A stretch of 64,000 nucleotides of DNA from Prunella strophiata (GCA_036583965.1 JAZBQD010000013.1:11369848-11433847); one strand, 5' to 3'; shown: positions 35,585 through 48,440, counted from the stretch's first letter. Notes: a model not told the origin generated them from the letters alone. Program-made: numbers and translations.

Positions 35585-38500
35585 TTACTGGAGGATAAAG
35601 CCAGGATGTGGTGGAAGGCGAGGTGGTCTCTGGGGAAGAGGTGGAGGGTAGGGTGGCACAAACTGGGCAGGGTATCCCGGCTGTGGCATCTGGCTCGTGG
35701 GCTGGGCTGCTCCGGGCCGCGGCGGGAGAGGCGGGTACGGAGCACCGGGGTAAGGAAGAGCCGGTCCTGAGCTCACGGCCGCGGTGAAGGGGGTGGGGAA
35801 GCGTCCGGCCGGGCCCGAGGGGGGCGGCGGGGGCGGGATCCGCCGCGGCACCACCGAGGGAGGAGGGGTCGCATCCGCCTTGTAGGGATCGGCGGGGGCT
35901 GCTGCGGGCTCGGGGCCCTCGGCTGCGGCTGAGCCTGAGGAAGTCTCTGTCCCTTCAGCACCATTTCCTGCAGCTTCTCGATCTTCACCCGCCGCAGGTG
36001 AGCCAGCTTCCTCTTGCTCTGGTACTCGTCGATGAAGGAATCCAGGGGTATTTCACCATCAAGGAACCTTTCTGCCATATTCTGTCAAATACAGAACATT
36101 CTCTTAGGAAACAGCCTACTGCAACAGAATCTAAATGGCTCACATCCCAAAAATAGCAGCATTTTGCCTGTGATTTTCCAGCTGGCATATGGAAGATGAC
36201 TGGCATACTGAAGAATTCTGAGCAGAACTTTGAGTTAGTTATTACTCAGAAGCACTGAGAGTTAAATATCACTTTTGCATAAATTTATACTGAAGTAACA
36301 GCAGTAAAAACATCTGAATCTTGCTCTGAGTGTTCCCCTGATCACCAGAGATGGGGATGAACCAAGTGCAGCAGCTTCCCAGATTGCCAGCTAAACTGAA
36401 TTACAGCTCAGTGCTGCTTGAATGCCAGCAGAAACACTGTGAGACAGCACAGAGATTATTGCTAAGTCAGGCTTAAGACTCACCCTTGCTTGTGGCTTTG
36501 GGTAAATGATGTTTAATAATTGAGAGCTGAACAAACACAAAATCACAAAATTCAGCTTGTCCTGGGAATGTCTTTTTACGATCACAACTCAAGGCTAATA
36601 AGCACATTTTTTTTCTCCTGATTACTTACAGAAAATGCCTGCATGCAAATCAGCAAACAAAACCAAACACTCCCATGATTCTGAAGTCACACCACCCTTC
36701 AAGCACTTGTGTGTCAGCAAGTGGTGACCACTGGCACCTGCACAGACACACTGAAATCACAATGGAGTATTTCACCAGAAACACTGGAGGAAAAGCAGCA
36801 CAGGCACAGGTTTTGGTTTTTAATTAGGCTACTAATTGACATTTATTATGAAGTAATACATATACCAGGCCAACCCCATTAAAAAAAGATTCCACATTTT
36901 TAAACCCTGCAAGTTTGAACGCAAAGCCAAGGAACTAAGGGGGTTTGCCCATCTTTTCTAAAAAGGAGCACTTTCTCTCTTGAACTACAAAGATATTAAG
37001 AGTAAAAAATTACTCAGATAAAAAAAGCAATAAAATTGCTGGAATAAAATAGCTGTTGCCTGGAATTTGAAAGCAGAGACAAGTCCATATTCTTAAAACT
37101 ACTCCTTAATCTGTCACAATGCTCAACTCAGCACTGCAGCCATGGGCACTGGAAGGTTCTGGTAAAGGGTGGAAGTGGCAGAATTGGGGTTTTCTGTCAT
37201 TACCTCTGTGTCCTCCTCAATCTTCGCCCCCTCAGTCTGCAGCAGAGCCAGCAGGGTCTCCAGGGAAGCATTACTGGATTGTCTGTCTGCAAAGGCACAG
37301 GAAGGACAGAAAATGACAGCAGGCTCTCAGTGACTTGGAACTGCACAACAACCTCCAAGGCACATCTGCACAACCAGCAGACTCTGCAGCTCTGCACAGG
37401 TGATGCACAGTAAGAAATATATTAACAAGTTCAGGAATATTGTCAGAGTGCTAAGAGCTGAAATTTAATTCCAATTATATATTTATAATATTGAAAGTAG
37501 CAGATGTACAATATAATTCAGTATGAAGTTAAATGTAATATTCCATTTGATTTATAAATAGTCACAGAAAATTCAAAGTGTTTTGCTCTTTAGCAAGGTA
37601 ACTGAAGTTGATGATTTAGAGAAGAGCAGGTCAAGAACAGGTAGGTAACAGGAAGAATCCACAGTATCTGTCACTAGGTTGACAGTCACTTAATAAATCA
37701 TCAGAAGTGTGATCTATTTCAGCACTACACAAGAATGACATTTCACTTTGTACCCTAATTCCCACAGCTAAAAATGAGACACCAAAAACCAAACAACAAA
37801 CAGGCAACAGATTTACATTCACTTAAAAAACAGCAAATCATAATTGTCAACAGCCAGTGTTACCTAGTTTTGTTTTCTTTATCTGGTATGCTTCAAAAAG
37901 AACTTGCAGCTCTTGATATTTCTCAGTTAAATTTGACTTCAGAGACTCCAACTTTGGCTGGTACAGGAGATTTCCCTCTGCCAGACTTCGGTTGCTGGCA
38001 AGAGTCATGTCCTTGCTGTGCTGAACATTTTGGGCCTGGATATAAATTAAAAACATTAAAAACAAGTGTGTGAAATGACAGTGAAATTATTGAGCAAGAC
38101 AAAATGAGACTCTGAAAACTTTTAAATAAACAACAGAAGTATGTAAGAATTAGTGCTGTGGAATTGGACCTGAAACTGATGAACAAATGATGAAAATTGA
38201 CAGATAAAACAACAGCTCTTGAAAAAATCTGAATTCCAGCAGTGAGATCCAATGAGTGCAGAAGATTATCATCCCTTATCTTGTTAATGTGTAAGAAATA
38301 AGGATTGCATCGTGACTGCTCCTTCTCCAGAATATTCTTCCCCAACTGTGTTACACCAATCCTGGATTAATGCCAAAACCTTCATTTTTTTCAGTTTAAT
38401 CCTTCTGTTTAACAGTTCCCAGCCCAAAGAAAAAGTGACAATTCTCACACACCCAGATTCATTTGCTCACACTCACACATGCACATGAGTTTATCACAAG

Positions 38501-41500
38501 AGCCTTCAGGAGCTCTGGGAGAGCTGAGTGTTTGGAGAAGTCTGCCCTGGGTGTCACATTAGATTCATTAAAACATTCAGACATCAAAAGGGAAAAAAAA
38601 AAACAACCAAGGGATTTGATTTCAGATTCTCAGCCTGAATCACCAAGTGGAATAGCCCTCCCAGGGCACAACAGACTAATTCTATTGAGCTGCCTTCAAA
38701 ACCAACAGAAGTTTGGTACATTTTTGTGGCCTCCTCCACCCATGTGCCCCCTCCAGTCCAGGTTATCCCTGCTCAGCTGTAGCTGCTCCCAGTTTCAGCC
38801 CCTGCAGCACAGACCTTGCTCCTGCCACACTTCTGGCTGGACACAGAGCCACACCCCACCAACAGGAAAACAGGAAACCCAAATGAGCTGTTTAAAGCCC
38901 CAGAAAAGGTCAGCATCAAAATTCAGGTGTTTTTCAAGCACAGCAACTGTCTTTGAGAGCAATTACTTCCTTTTACAATGTTTATATGCTACTTTAATTT
39001 CCTAAATTTAAAACTCACTTGGTACTTACTCACTTTTGTCCCCAGATATTGCTCTTCAAAAACCAAAGCTTTACTCTCACCCTGTTCCTGCCAAATCACT
39101 TAAAAACCCAACAACAACCACAAAGGATAATGCAGAGTCCTAAATTCTACATCCATCCCAATTCTACTCCAAATTGTGAAATTCAGAAATTACACTTTCA
39201 ATATTGCTTTGTCTCCCCAAGCCTAAAGAAGCATCCAGCACTATGCTGGTGTTCAACGTGGATCCTTTCAAAGAATAAAAAGAAAGTCCTTTTACCTTTG
39301 AATCTAATGCAAAATAATTTAAATTAAACTGGTTTCCATTTGTTTATTCTCATATGATCCAATCCTGTTAGGACTGTTGCTTTCAGAAAGCTGAAGTCCC
39401 CCTATTTTACATTTTTAAAAAAAGAATTATGAAGGGAACTAAAATACACAGGGTTGAACAGCTTAATTAGTGGCATCCAACTCCTACCAACCTCCTGCCA
39501 TCACCACAAGCCTCCTGAACTGCCAGCCAAGGAAAACTGTGTGCAAAAAGATTGATGGGTTCTGGTGCCTCTTGCACCATTTTAATGAGCTCACTACTTC
39601 CTCACAGCAAATTCAGTATTTTCACTGCTTGGGAGGCTGATACTCTCATGTCAAAGCAGGTGCACAGTCAGTCAGGAGAGACCAGTTTGATGAGTGAACT
39701 TTGATCTCTCTTTTAGGATGAAGAAGATGCACATTTACTCAGGGCAGGAGAAAAGGCAGTGGACACAAACCTGTAAAACTTTCAAGAGCACAAATACCAG
39801 GAAAAGGAAGCTTTAACTATAATAATTTATAGCAAAGAGGAGGAGGTAGAACTCCAGATAAACAGAGTAAGAAAAGGCTTCCTAAAGTCAAATGAGACTT
39901 TTGTGATGTTGTCCCTGCCTCAAGTGTCTCAATATTTCTCAACAGGACCAGGCAGGAGGAAGAAGCAACAAATTCCTAACCTTCCATAATGATCTGCTGA
40001 ATAACTTTACTTTTAAATCATTTCAAATGTGTGAAGATGAGTAAATATCACTGTGACATGATGTATCTGACTTGTAAAAATAAGAAAAATGTGACTAATA
40101 CTGACCTGCCTACATCTAAAGCAGAGTGACATCCTGTCCTTTGCATCTGATATCTAATAATTATGGACTAGACAAAGCTTTTGCTAAGTCTTTAAAACAC
40201 TTGTTTTAAACTGAAGAAGTTAAGGTATTTGTAATTGTACTTTAAGTTAAAGTGCTTGAAATGACACAGGACTTAATAACTAAACTTTCTCCATATTAGA
40301 ACATTTCTGAAAAGGGCATATTTTTTCTAACAGAAGTTGATCAAAAATGGTAATTGACACTTAATGATGAATTAAAATGTCACTCCTGAAGTCTGCACTT
40401 CCAGCATTGGCCTGTGTCGAATTTCTTTAACAATGCACACTTGGAGAGATGAGAAACTTGAATCTCACCCAAAACCATGAGAAGAACCAGTTCCTCAGAT
40501 ACAAAGCAAACTTAGGAATGATGTTTAATGAACCTTAAGGAGGAACTGGTGAAGACCCATCCACTTATTTCAGGGCACTGAAATATTTCAGGGCACTGAA
40601 AGAATTTTGAAGTCTGTGAATTCTATTTCACAAACAGAACAGATATAATCCCAGAGTGATGCAACTTGAATACAGTCACAATCTACAAACCAGAATAATC
40701 TCTGTCACTGATGTCAAGGTCTGTGTAAAAACCTTACAGCAACTGTTCCACTACAATTTGAAGTTAACTGCAAGAATCAGAGAGCAAACACTGTAAATTT
40801 TGCCTAAAGAGTGCTGTAGAAAAGCTCTCAGAAAATGAGTAATTTAAAACTATCAAAAAACCAGCTGCAAAGTCCTCCAAGGGTCAAAGGCACAGTCCAG
40901 CATGAGCAGTCTATTAAGATTATCAGTGCAGCACAAAGCATGCTTTCAGCATCCATTCACAGCTTTCCACAAGCCCAAGACAAAGGCTGAGGAAGGAATA
41001 AATCCAACAAAAGGTATTCTGTTATCACATGTGACAAAAATGTGCATTAGCAGGGAACTGCTCCTGCTCTGGCTGTTCACCTGCCCACTGAAGTGCAAGG
41101 AAAAAAAGTGATTTAGAGATAACAGTCAGGAGCATGGCAGTCCAGCAGAATTCCTGACAAGACTCTTGAGGTCATGAGCACTTCAACAGGCAGGAAATCT
41201 TAATCTGAAACCAGATAAAAATACCAGTCAGAATCACAAGACACAGTGAGGCAGGACAATATTAAAGAGAATATATGATTTTTATTTTTTTTTTTAACTG
41301 CTAAGCTCTCACTATGAATTCTGAATAGGACAAACAGGGCAACCATACTGAGCTGCTTGTAAGGGGATTTTCATGGTACAAGGATTGCTCACTCCTGAGC
41401 AGAACACTCAACACCAAACCTGTGCTGCAAGAAAATGAAGCCATGGACACATGGAGATTATTAAAAACAAAAGTCATGGCTTATGCAGCACTTCAAAACT

Positions 41501-44500
41501 TCAGCTGCTTAAAAAAATGAATTTCTTTAATGGATATAATTTGAATAATTTTACTCAAGTATTTATTTAATGAGCATTTCCAACAGCAGGCAGCAGCAAC
41601 TGCTTTGGGAATTTAGAGTCTACTACTTTTATGAACTGCAGCTTTGTTTCATCCCACTTTTAAAAAAGGGGGAAAAAAAATAGCTGGATAAAATTAAACC
41701 AGAACTAGTACTAGCTTAGCAACACTCATACTATAAATGTTGATCCCTTACTCCAAAATAATGGTTTGCAGCAGGAGTTATTTGTGTAAAACGTCTCTGA
41801 GCAGCGTCACCCTGGTTCATCCAAAAGCACATTCCCAGAGGAGCTGCCTCCTGAGAAACTGAGCAGTCCTGACTACCCACAAAGTCCATCAAGAGCTGCT
41901 GTAATTACAAGCCTGCTCTGGCCAGCACCACAGTGAGGAGTCTCCTGGTACCTTCGAGAAAAAGTCTCTTAAGGAGCTATAAATAAAAAGCAGCTTTGCA
42001 TGGCACAGCTTTAATTGCTTTGTACACAGGACACATCCATGGTAGTTTTAGATTTCTCCAGCCTCTATCATTCCCACATTCTCTTTCTCTTACACATACC
42101 TGTAAATTAAGAAGAAAATATGCAGTCACAGTGTGGAAGTATAAAGATGCACATTTGGAGTGTCAAATTAACCCCTGAAACAGGAGCTGACAGGTGCAGA
42201 GTAGGAGAAGAGACTTCTTTTACAGAAGATTTAGGAGTGCTTTTCATCAAGGACTCGTGAATAATAATACACCCACTAACAACATCTGTTCTCTAATAAA
42301 TATTAAAACATACTGCAAAGTAATTAGATTGGCTAAATTTAGCTCTTCTGATTGCTTCAAAATGACAAAATAAAGCTTAGAAGGCAAGCTGCAGTTCCTA
42401 GACATTTCTTGCAGAGGCAAGACACTCAGCACTGCAATTTGCACTCATCAGACACAGACAAGTTACTCATTTGATGCTCAGCTAGAAGAGAAAGATCTGT
42501 AGTTGTCACCAAGTCTAATTCCTAACTTTGCAACTAAATTTCATGTTTGGCCAACAAGAACATGACCACTTGCACAATGTGGTTTTAGGACAGGAGTAGG
42601 AATCCAAGAAATCTGGGCATGAATGCACACAGTTTAACTTGGACTTTCTGCCCTGCAAGATCTGTTCAATCAGCTTTTGAGAAAAGGCTTTTCTCTTTTT
42701 GCTCAAAAAATTCCTTTTGTGCTTGCCAGTGTACTCTGAAATGCTGGAATGAGAAGAAGGCAATACATTTCTGACTTCCAGATTTCACATAATTAAGGTA
42801 TTGAAAAGCAAACAATTTTTGGCCATGGAACCTTAGCAGTCAGTAACACAATCCTGCACTGCTACAGAAGTGATGCTCCAGGAGATAAAAAGAAAATTCA
42901 CTTTCACAGGGAAATTCATCAAATCATCACCAGTGTCAGGTCACAAATTCTCTCATCTGTGCTTTTTAGGGTTATCTCACCGAGACTGACTTTTATAAAC
43001 AAATTACTTTTATGACCCTGCCACAGCAGGGGGTTTGGAACTAAATGATCTTTCTGCTCCCTTCCAACCCAAACCATCCTGTGCCTATTTCATGAAGATG
43101 GATGCTGTACATGCACTACAGAGATCAACCTGAAAGATGATAAAAAAAACCCTCCTCAGTTTTAAAAGACTGTGAGTACCAGACAAGCAGCTTCCTTCCT
43201 TTTTCTGGCAGACAAGATGTTCGTGGTTCAAGCCCTGCAAACCCAACCTCAGGGACAGGAAAAGCAGCAGTTCAGCTCTGGTGCCACAGTGTCACACACC
43301 TGGGGACACACGTGCAGGACATTCTGCCAGCACATCACCCCGTGGGCACACAGACACAGACACACACCCCCACAAATCCTGCTCAAATGCCACACAGGGA
43401 ATACATTCCCTCTGAGGCTGGAAGTGCCTATTTTTAGCTGTTAGCAAGAAAGCCAAGTGCTTTCTCCAAATCCTCCTCCTTTGTGAGCAAAACATTGGGG
43501 TTTGAGCTGGGTTTCCCTTGCAACAAGGAGAACAAAGGGTTTTTTCAATTGTGGAATAATCAGCTTTAACCAACTTTGCCACTGAAAACAAAAGTGACCT
43601 CAGAGAAGTGACTTGGGAATCGTGATTTAATTGGCATGTCACAGTAAAATCAGGAATTTAAGGACTTTGGAATAACCCCACAACCTGGATACATATGGAC
43701 TGACAGCCAAGCAGCAGTGAAGTCACCACGGTGCCTCCTTAATGTCCAGGATTTCCCTCTCTCCCTCTTCCTGCCACACACTTCCCAGTGAAAACTCAGG
43801 TCTCAGCAGCACATGCAATAAACAATTCAGTGAAGGCAAAAACAGGAGGAGGAAGAAATATTCAAGCATGGCCAGTTCCTTCCAAGATGGGTAAACACAT
43901 TTCTGGTTGAACAGACTCCAGTAAAAGCCTCCAGATCCAATAAAAGAGGATTACAGCAGACAGCAGCACAGCCGTGTTTCCACACAGCCTGAGCACCTTC
44001 AAACCTGGCCACACTTTCCCAACACCACAAAATATTCCCTCGGGCCCACAGAACTTCACTCTACAATTTAAAAGCCTTAAGATGCCAGAAAGAGGAAAAC
44101 CTGAGGGTCAAATCGAGAATATGGGCTGAGGAAGGATTTTTTCTACTGAGGTCACGAGGTTTTCTGTCACTTCTGACCTACAGTCTTAAGTCCACACTGA
44201 CAAATAAATTATAATAAAGAGGCCACCGAGGCAGGCCCTGTGCTCGTGTCCCTTGTCAGGGGTCACTCTGGAACCAGCAGCACTGCAATCGTTCACATCT
44301 TCACCAAGTTAAGCCCATTATAGCCCGCTGAGTTTCCTTAAATAGCTTTTATTCAGCAGGGTGCTCCTGCCCCCAGCACACCAAGAGCTCTCTGCATGTT
44401 CTACTTTCCAAAGCACTGCCTGTTTCTTCTAAGCTCTCAAAATATAGGCTTGCACAAAAAGTTACTGTGGCTGCCCCACTCTCAGAAATCTACTGGCACA

Positions 44501-45746
44501 AAGCTAAAAATCCAAATTGTTGAATAATACAGCAAATAAATTCCCCAGGACACCTCATCAACTCAGCCCCAGCCTCCAGTGGGCCTCTCCATGTGTAGTA
44601 TTTTGACAATTTGGCTCGTGGTGATGCAGAACAATTTCCTCAGAAGCACCAAAAGGGCCAGAATCTTAGTTTGAGAGAACACAATTATAATTGATTTCAA
44701 TTAATAAACTAAGCTTCTTTCTCAAGAACACGTTGCCACTGTTTTTCTCCTCCTAAGGCTTTTGTTCTCTAATTTAAGAAAACAAAAAATCCCAAATCAA
44801 TACAGGACCCAGAGAAGTAGAGCACATTTTTTTCTTTTAAAGTTTTCATACATATAGTTTTATCTTATTTGCTCTTATCTGACTAAGAGTAAGATTCTTT
44901 CAGGGACATCTGTGGCCAAATAAACCCAGAACAGTCTCATATCTGAACTGTAACACCCAGTGTCCACTGGCACACAGAAAAACCAGTTAAAGACAACCAC
45001 AGCCAGAGGAAGAAAACAGGCTCCTATTTTGTTTTAAGAATCACAGACCCAAAAGCACGACTTAGAGCCTGATGCACTGACAAAGACACTTCAAATAGGC
45101 AAAACAAGCAGCAGAAAAGCCTGACAGCCCTCGCTGCGCCCAGCATACCAACCGAGGCTCACAGAAATCCCTTTCACATTGTTTTGAATTCACCCTGGCA
45201 AAATCCTTCACCACGGCCAAGGCACAAAACAAGGGCTGTGCGAACTGGAAAAGCTGATCCCACCTCCGGGCCCTCAGCGTCTCCTAATTCAGTGGCTGAA
45301 TTAATTTAATTTCGCGTTTTCAGCCCGCCGAGCCCTCACCCCTCCCGTGGCACCCAGCGGGCACCGATGCCCCCGCCGCGGGCGAACAAAAGGCCGGGAG
45401 GGCCGGGAGAACGAGGGCCGGGGGCGGCAGCGAAGGGAAGCGAGGAAGGCACCGGCAGCGCTTCCCGCAGCCCCCGGGGCTCCTCACGCACCGGCAGCCT
45501 CACGGCGGGGCCGAGACCGCCCGGCGGCTCCGGGGAGCGCGGAGTCCCGAACCCCCCAACACCGAGCGGCACCGGGGACCCTGAGGGCTGAGGGGGGCGG
45601 CCCGAGCAGAGGCCGCGGCCGGGGAGTATGAGGCAGCCCCTCACCTCTTCCATCTCGCGGGCCATGTCCTGGAGCTGCTCCTCGTCGTCCAGCAGGCGCT
45701 GAGCTCCTGCAGCTCAGCGCCTCAGGCGCCGCACGTCCAGCGCCAT
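35585..45746 (-). CDS. VPS37B: VPS37B (ESCRT-I subunit), complete gene with frame disruptions
   Basis: VPS37B is a subunit of ESCRT-I, which sorts ubiquitinated membrane cargo into multivesicular bodies. Coding exons on the - strand: 45746-45645, 38035-37864, 37286-37204, 36081-35585. Exon 2 encodes DMTLASNRSLAEGNLLYQPK and KYQELQVLFEAYQIKKTKL, exon 3 QSSNASLETLLALLQTEGAK, exon 4 NMAERFLDGEIPLDSFIDEY then KRKLAHLRRVKIEKLQEMVL; these form the Mod(r)/VPS37 domain. The end is the proline-rich tail finishing LPPHPGFILQ, as in human. With one missing base restored, coding length would be 855 bases, 284 residues, against 285 in human. Exon 4 is 497 bases instead of a multiple of three, and exon 1 contains an in-frame TGA (45716-45714). 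Splice borders are normal throughout. Identification is secure; the literal reading frame is broken. Confidence 0.93.
35860..35945 (-). other. VPS37B: -1 frame disruption, VPS37B exon 4
   Basis: The frame that encodes IEKLQEMVLKGQRLP ends in a Pro/Arg-rich tract, while the conserved tail ATPPPSVVPRRIPPPPPP to GFILQ lies in the frame two bases on, equivalent to one missing base. Reading the tail frame backwards stays plausible (SAAAEGPEPAAAPADPYKAD) to about 35938, so the loss is most likely near 35938-35945, just after KGQRLP. The region is very GC-rich. Confidence 0.75.
38036..45644 (-). other. VPS37B intron 1
   Basis: 7.6 kb intron, A/T-richer than the surroundings, with normal GTGAGG donor and a TTTATATCCAG acceptor. 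No internal gene recognised. It contains a CR1 3' end at about 43025-43090 and short A/T homopolymers. Confidence 0.7.
43025..43090 (+). mobile_element. CR1 LINE 3' end fragment
   Basis: TTTGGAACTAAATGATCTTT, then CCCTTCCAACCCAAACCATC and CTGTGCCTATTTC, is the typical 3' terminal sequence of avian CR1 (GGAACTAGATGATCTTT then CCTTCCAACCCAAACCATTCT). It sits in VPS37B intron 1, antisense to the gene. Confidence 0.8.
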
Positions 45747-45860
45747 CCCGGCCCCGCTCCGCCCCGCTCCTTCCGCCCCGCCGACCGAAGTGCGGTCTGC
45801 CCCGATCAGCCCCCCGCCGGCCACTGCCGGGCTCGCCGATCCCGGCCCCGCCCTGGGTCT
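45290..45860 (-). promoter_or_regulatory. CpG island / VPS37B promoter and exon 1
   Basis: Dense CpG sequence spans the VPS37B ATG and extends into the start of intron 1. Upstream of the ATG only about 115 bases of non-repetitive sequence (45747-45860) remain before the minisatellite begins, so the core promoter must lie there or inside the array. No TATA box seen. Confidence 0.65.
45645..45746 (-). other. VPS37B: VPS37B exon 1 with premature TGA from an apparent +1/-1 pair
   Basis: The ATG at 45746-45744 opens MALDVRRL, and the exon closes with LLDDEEQLQDMAREMEE in the same frame, phase 0 to exon 2. In between, codon 11 is TGA (45716-45714). An extra C/G at about 45720-45721 and a missing base between 45701 and 45702 (+ coordinates) would explain this; discounting both gives a continuous LSAELQELQRLL-type helix like other VPS37 N-termini. 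The repaired version is inference, but the TGA and the conserved flanks are directly seen. Confidence 0.65.
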
Positions 45861-47990
45861 GTGAGGGGAGCCCCTGTGCGGGGGTGAAGCCCCTGTGAGG
45901 GGTCTGTGCGGGGGTGAAGCCCCTGTGAGGGGTCTGTGCGGGGGTGAAGCCCCTGTGAGGGGTCTGTGAGGGGAGCCCCTGTGCGGGGGTGAAGCCCCTG
46001 TGAGGGGTCTGTGAGGGGAGCCCCTGTGCGGGGGTGAAGCCCCTGTGAGGGGTCTGTGCGGGGGTGAAGCCCCTGTGAGGGGTCTGTGCGGGGGTGAAGC
46101 CCCTGTGAGGGGTCTGTGAGGGGAGCCCCTGTGCGGGGGTGAAGCCCCTGTGAGGGGTCTGTGAGGGGAGCCCCTGTGCGGGGGTGAAGCCCCTGTGAGG
46201 GGTCTGTGCGGGGGTGAAGCCCCTGTGAGGGGTCTGTGAGGGGAGCCCCTGTGCGGGGGTGAAGCCCCTGTGAGGGGTCTGTGAGGGGAGCCCCTGTGCG
46301 GGGGTGAAGCCCCTGTGAGGGGTCTGTGAGGGGAGCCCCTGTGCGGGGGTGAAGCCCCTGTGAGGGGTCTGTGCGGGGGTGAAGCCCCTGTGAGGGGTCT
46401 GTGCGGGGGTGAAGCCCCTGTGAGGGGTCTGTGCGGGGGTGAAGCCCCTGTGAGGGGTCTGTGAGGGGAGCCCCTGTGCGGGGGTGAAGCCCCTGTGAGG
46501 GGTCTGTGCGGGGGTGAAGCCCCTGTGAGGGGTCTGTGCGGGGGTGAAGCCCCTGTGAGGGGTCTGTGAGGGGAGCCCCTGTGCGGGGGTGAAGCCCCTG
46601 TGAGGGGTCTGTGCGGGGGTGAAGCCCCTGTGAGGGGTCTGTGCGGGGGTGAAGCCCCTGTGAGGGGTCTGTGAGGGGAGCCCCTGTGCGGGGGTGAAGC
46701 CCCTGTGAGGGGTCTGTGAGGGGAGCCCCTGTGCGGGGGTGAAGCCCCTGTGAGGGGTCTGTGCGGGGGTGAAGCCCCTGTGAGGGGTCTGTGCGGGGGT
46801 GAAGCCCCTGTGAGGGGTCTGTGCGGGGGTGAAGCCCCTGTGAGGGGTCTGTGCGGGGGTGAAGCCCCTGTGAGGGGTCTGTGCGGGGGTGAAGCCCCTG
46901 TGAGGGGTCTGTGCGGGGGTGAAGCCCCTGTGAGGGGTCTGTGAGGGGAGCCCCTGTGCGGGGGTGAAGCCCCTGTGAGGGGTCTGTGAGGGGAGCCCCT
47001 GTGCGGGGGTGAAGCCCCTGTGAGGGGTCTGTGAGGGGAGCCCCTGTGCGGGGGTGAAGCCCCTGTGAGGGGTCTGTGCGGGGGTGAAGCCCCTGTGAGG
47101 GGTCTGTGAGGGGAGCCCCTGTGCGGGGGTGAAGCCCCTGTGAGGGGTCTGTGAGGGGAGCCCCTGTGCGGGGGTGAAGCCCCTGTGAGGGGTCTGTGCG
47201 GGGGTGAAGCCCCTGTGAGGGGTCTGTGCGGGGGTGAAGCCCCTGTGAGGGGTCTGTGCGGGGGTGAAGCCCCTGTGAGGGGTCTGTGCGGGGGTGAAGC
47301 CCCTGTGAGGGGTCTGTGCGGGGGTGAAGCCCCTGTGAGGGGTCTGTGCGGGGGTGAAGCCCCTGTGAGGGGTCTGTGAGGGGAGCCCCTGTGCGGGGGT
47401 GAAGCCCCTGTGAGGGGTCTGTGAGGGGAGCCCCTGTGCGGGGGTGAAGCCCCTGTGAGGGGTCTGTGCGGGGGTGAAGCCCCTGTGAGGGGTCTGTGAG
47501 GGGAGCCCCTGTGCGGGGGTGAAGCCCCTGTGAGGGGTCTGTGCGGGGGTGAAGCCCCTGTGAGGGGTCTGTGCGGGGGTGAAGCCCCTGTGAGGGGTCT
47601 GTGAGGGGAGCCCCTGTGCGGGGGTGAAGCCCCTGTGAGGGGTCTGTGCGGGGGTGAAGCCCCTGTGAGGGGTCTGTGAGGGGAGCCCCTGTGCGGGGGT
47701 GAAGCCCCGGTGAGGGGTCTCTGGTGGGAGCCCTTGTGGTGAAGCCCTGGTGAGGGGTCAGTGAGGGGAGCCCCTGTGCGGGGGTGAAGCCCCTGTGAGG
47801 GGTCTGTGCGGGGGTGAAGCCCCTGTGAGGGGTCTGTGAGGGGAGCCCCGAGGGGTCTCTGGTGGGGAAGCCCTTGTGGTGAAGCCCTGGTGAGGGGTCA
47901 GTGAGGGGAGCCCCTGTGCGGGGGTGAAGCCCCTGTGAGGGGTCTGTGCGGGGGTGAAGCCCCTGTGAGGGGTCTGTGAGGGCAGAGCCC
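45861..47990. repeat. Composite 30/15-bp minisatellite upstream of VPS37B
   Basis: Two modules alternate: a 30-base module (starts GTGCGGGGGTGAAGCCCCT, ends GTGAGGGGTCT) and a 15-base module GTGAGGGGAGCCCCT. The core 45861-47706 holds about 50 long and 22 short modules. Read in the - direction, the runs of long modules between short ones are 2,3,2,1,7,1,2,1,1,7,1,3,3,4,1,1,2,1,3,1,3. The two runs of seven are 435 bases apart. From 47707 to about 47990 the units are degenerate (GAAGCCCTGGTGAGGGGTCAGTG-like). Both modules contain an AGGGG/CCCCT inverted pair and repeated G4-5 runs. The 752-codon open frame across it on the - strand is a by-product of periods divisible by 3. Confidence 0.97.
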
Positions 47991-48067
47991 CGCACAGAGC
48001 GAGCTTTGTGCGCTGCGCTCACGTGAGGCGCTCGGGGCCCTCGGAGTCCCGAGGGATCGGTCACTGA

Positions 48068-48440
48068 GGCTGGAAAAGACCTCTGAGATCATCGAGTGCA
48101 GCTTGTGACCGATCACCACCTTCTCCAGCCGACCGCAGCGCTGAGTGCCTTACACACCTCCAGGAATGAGGACTCCTGGGCGGACCTTTCCGATGTTTTA
48201 TCCCCCTTTCAGATTAATAAATTCCTCCTGGTGTCCAACCTGAGCCTGCCCTGGCCCAGCCTGAAACCGTTCCCTCTCCTCCTGTCCCTGTTCCTGGAAG
48301 CAGAGCCCCGGCTGTTCCCTCCTGTCAGGAGCTGTGCAGAGCCACAAGGTCCCCCCTGAGCCTCCTTTTCTCCAGGCTCAGCCCCTTCCCAGCTCCCTCA
48401 GCTGCTCCTGAGGATCTAGACCCTCCCTGGACACACTCCT
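48068..48440 (-). mobile_element. CR1 LINE fragment, antisense
   Basis: In the + direction the sequence reads CTGGAAAAGACCTCTGAGAT CATCGAGT, then AATAAATTCCTCCTGGTGTC, then CCTGAGCCTCCTTTTCTCCA and GCTCCCTCAGCTGCTCCTGA. This is the reverse complement of the avian CR1 3' region in correct order over about 370 bases, so the element lies on the - strand. It abuts the VPS37B minisatellite. Confidence 0.88.

Noticed and set aside
35773..36078. The Arg/Pro-rich C-terminus obtained by reading VPS37B exon 4 without a frame change
   Set aside because: The conserved proline-rich tail ending GFILQ is fully present in another frame, so the literal frame end is not the biological one.
45861..47990. CRISPR-like array
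   Set aside because: Repeats are directly tandem with no unique spacers, and the context is a vertebrate chromosome.
45806..48064. 752-codon - strand open frame (TDPSQGLHPR / TGAPL repeats) ending just before the VPS37B ATG
   Set aside because: Caused by 30- and 15-bp modules; codons change frame identity in the degenerate part and there is no similarity to a known protein. At most it could be 5' UTR.
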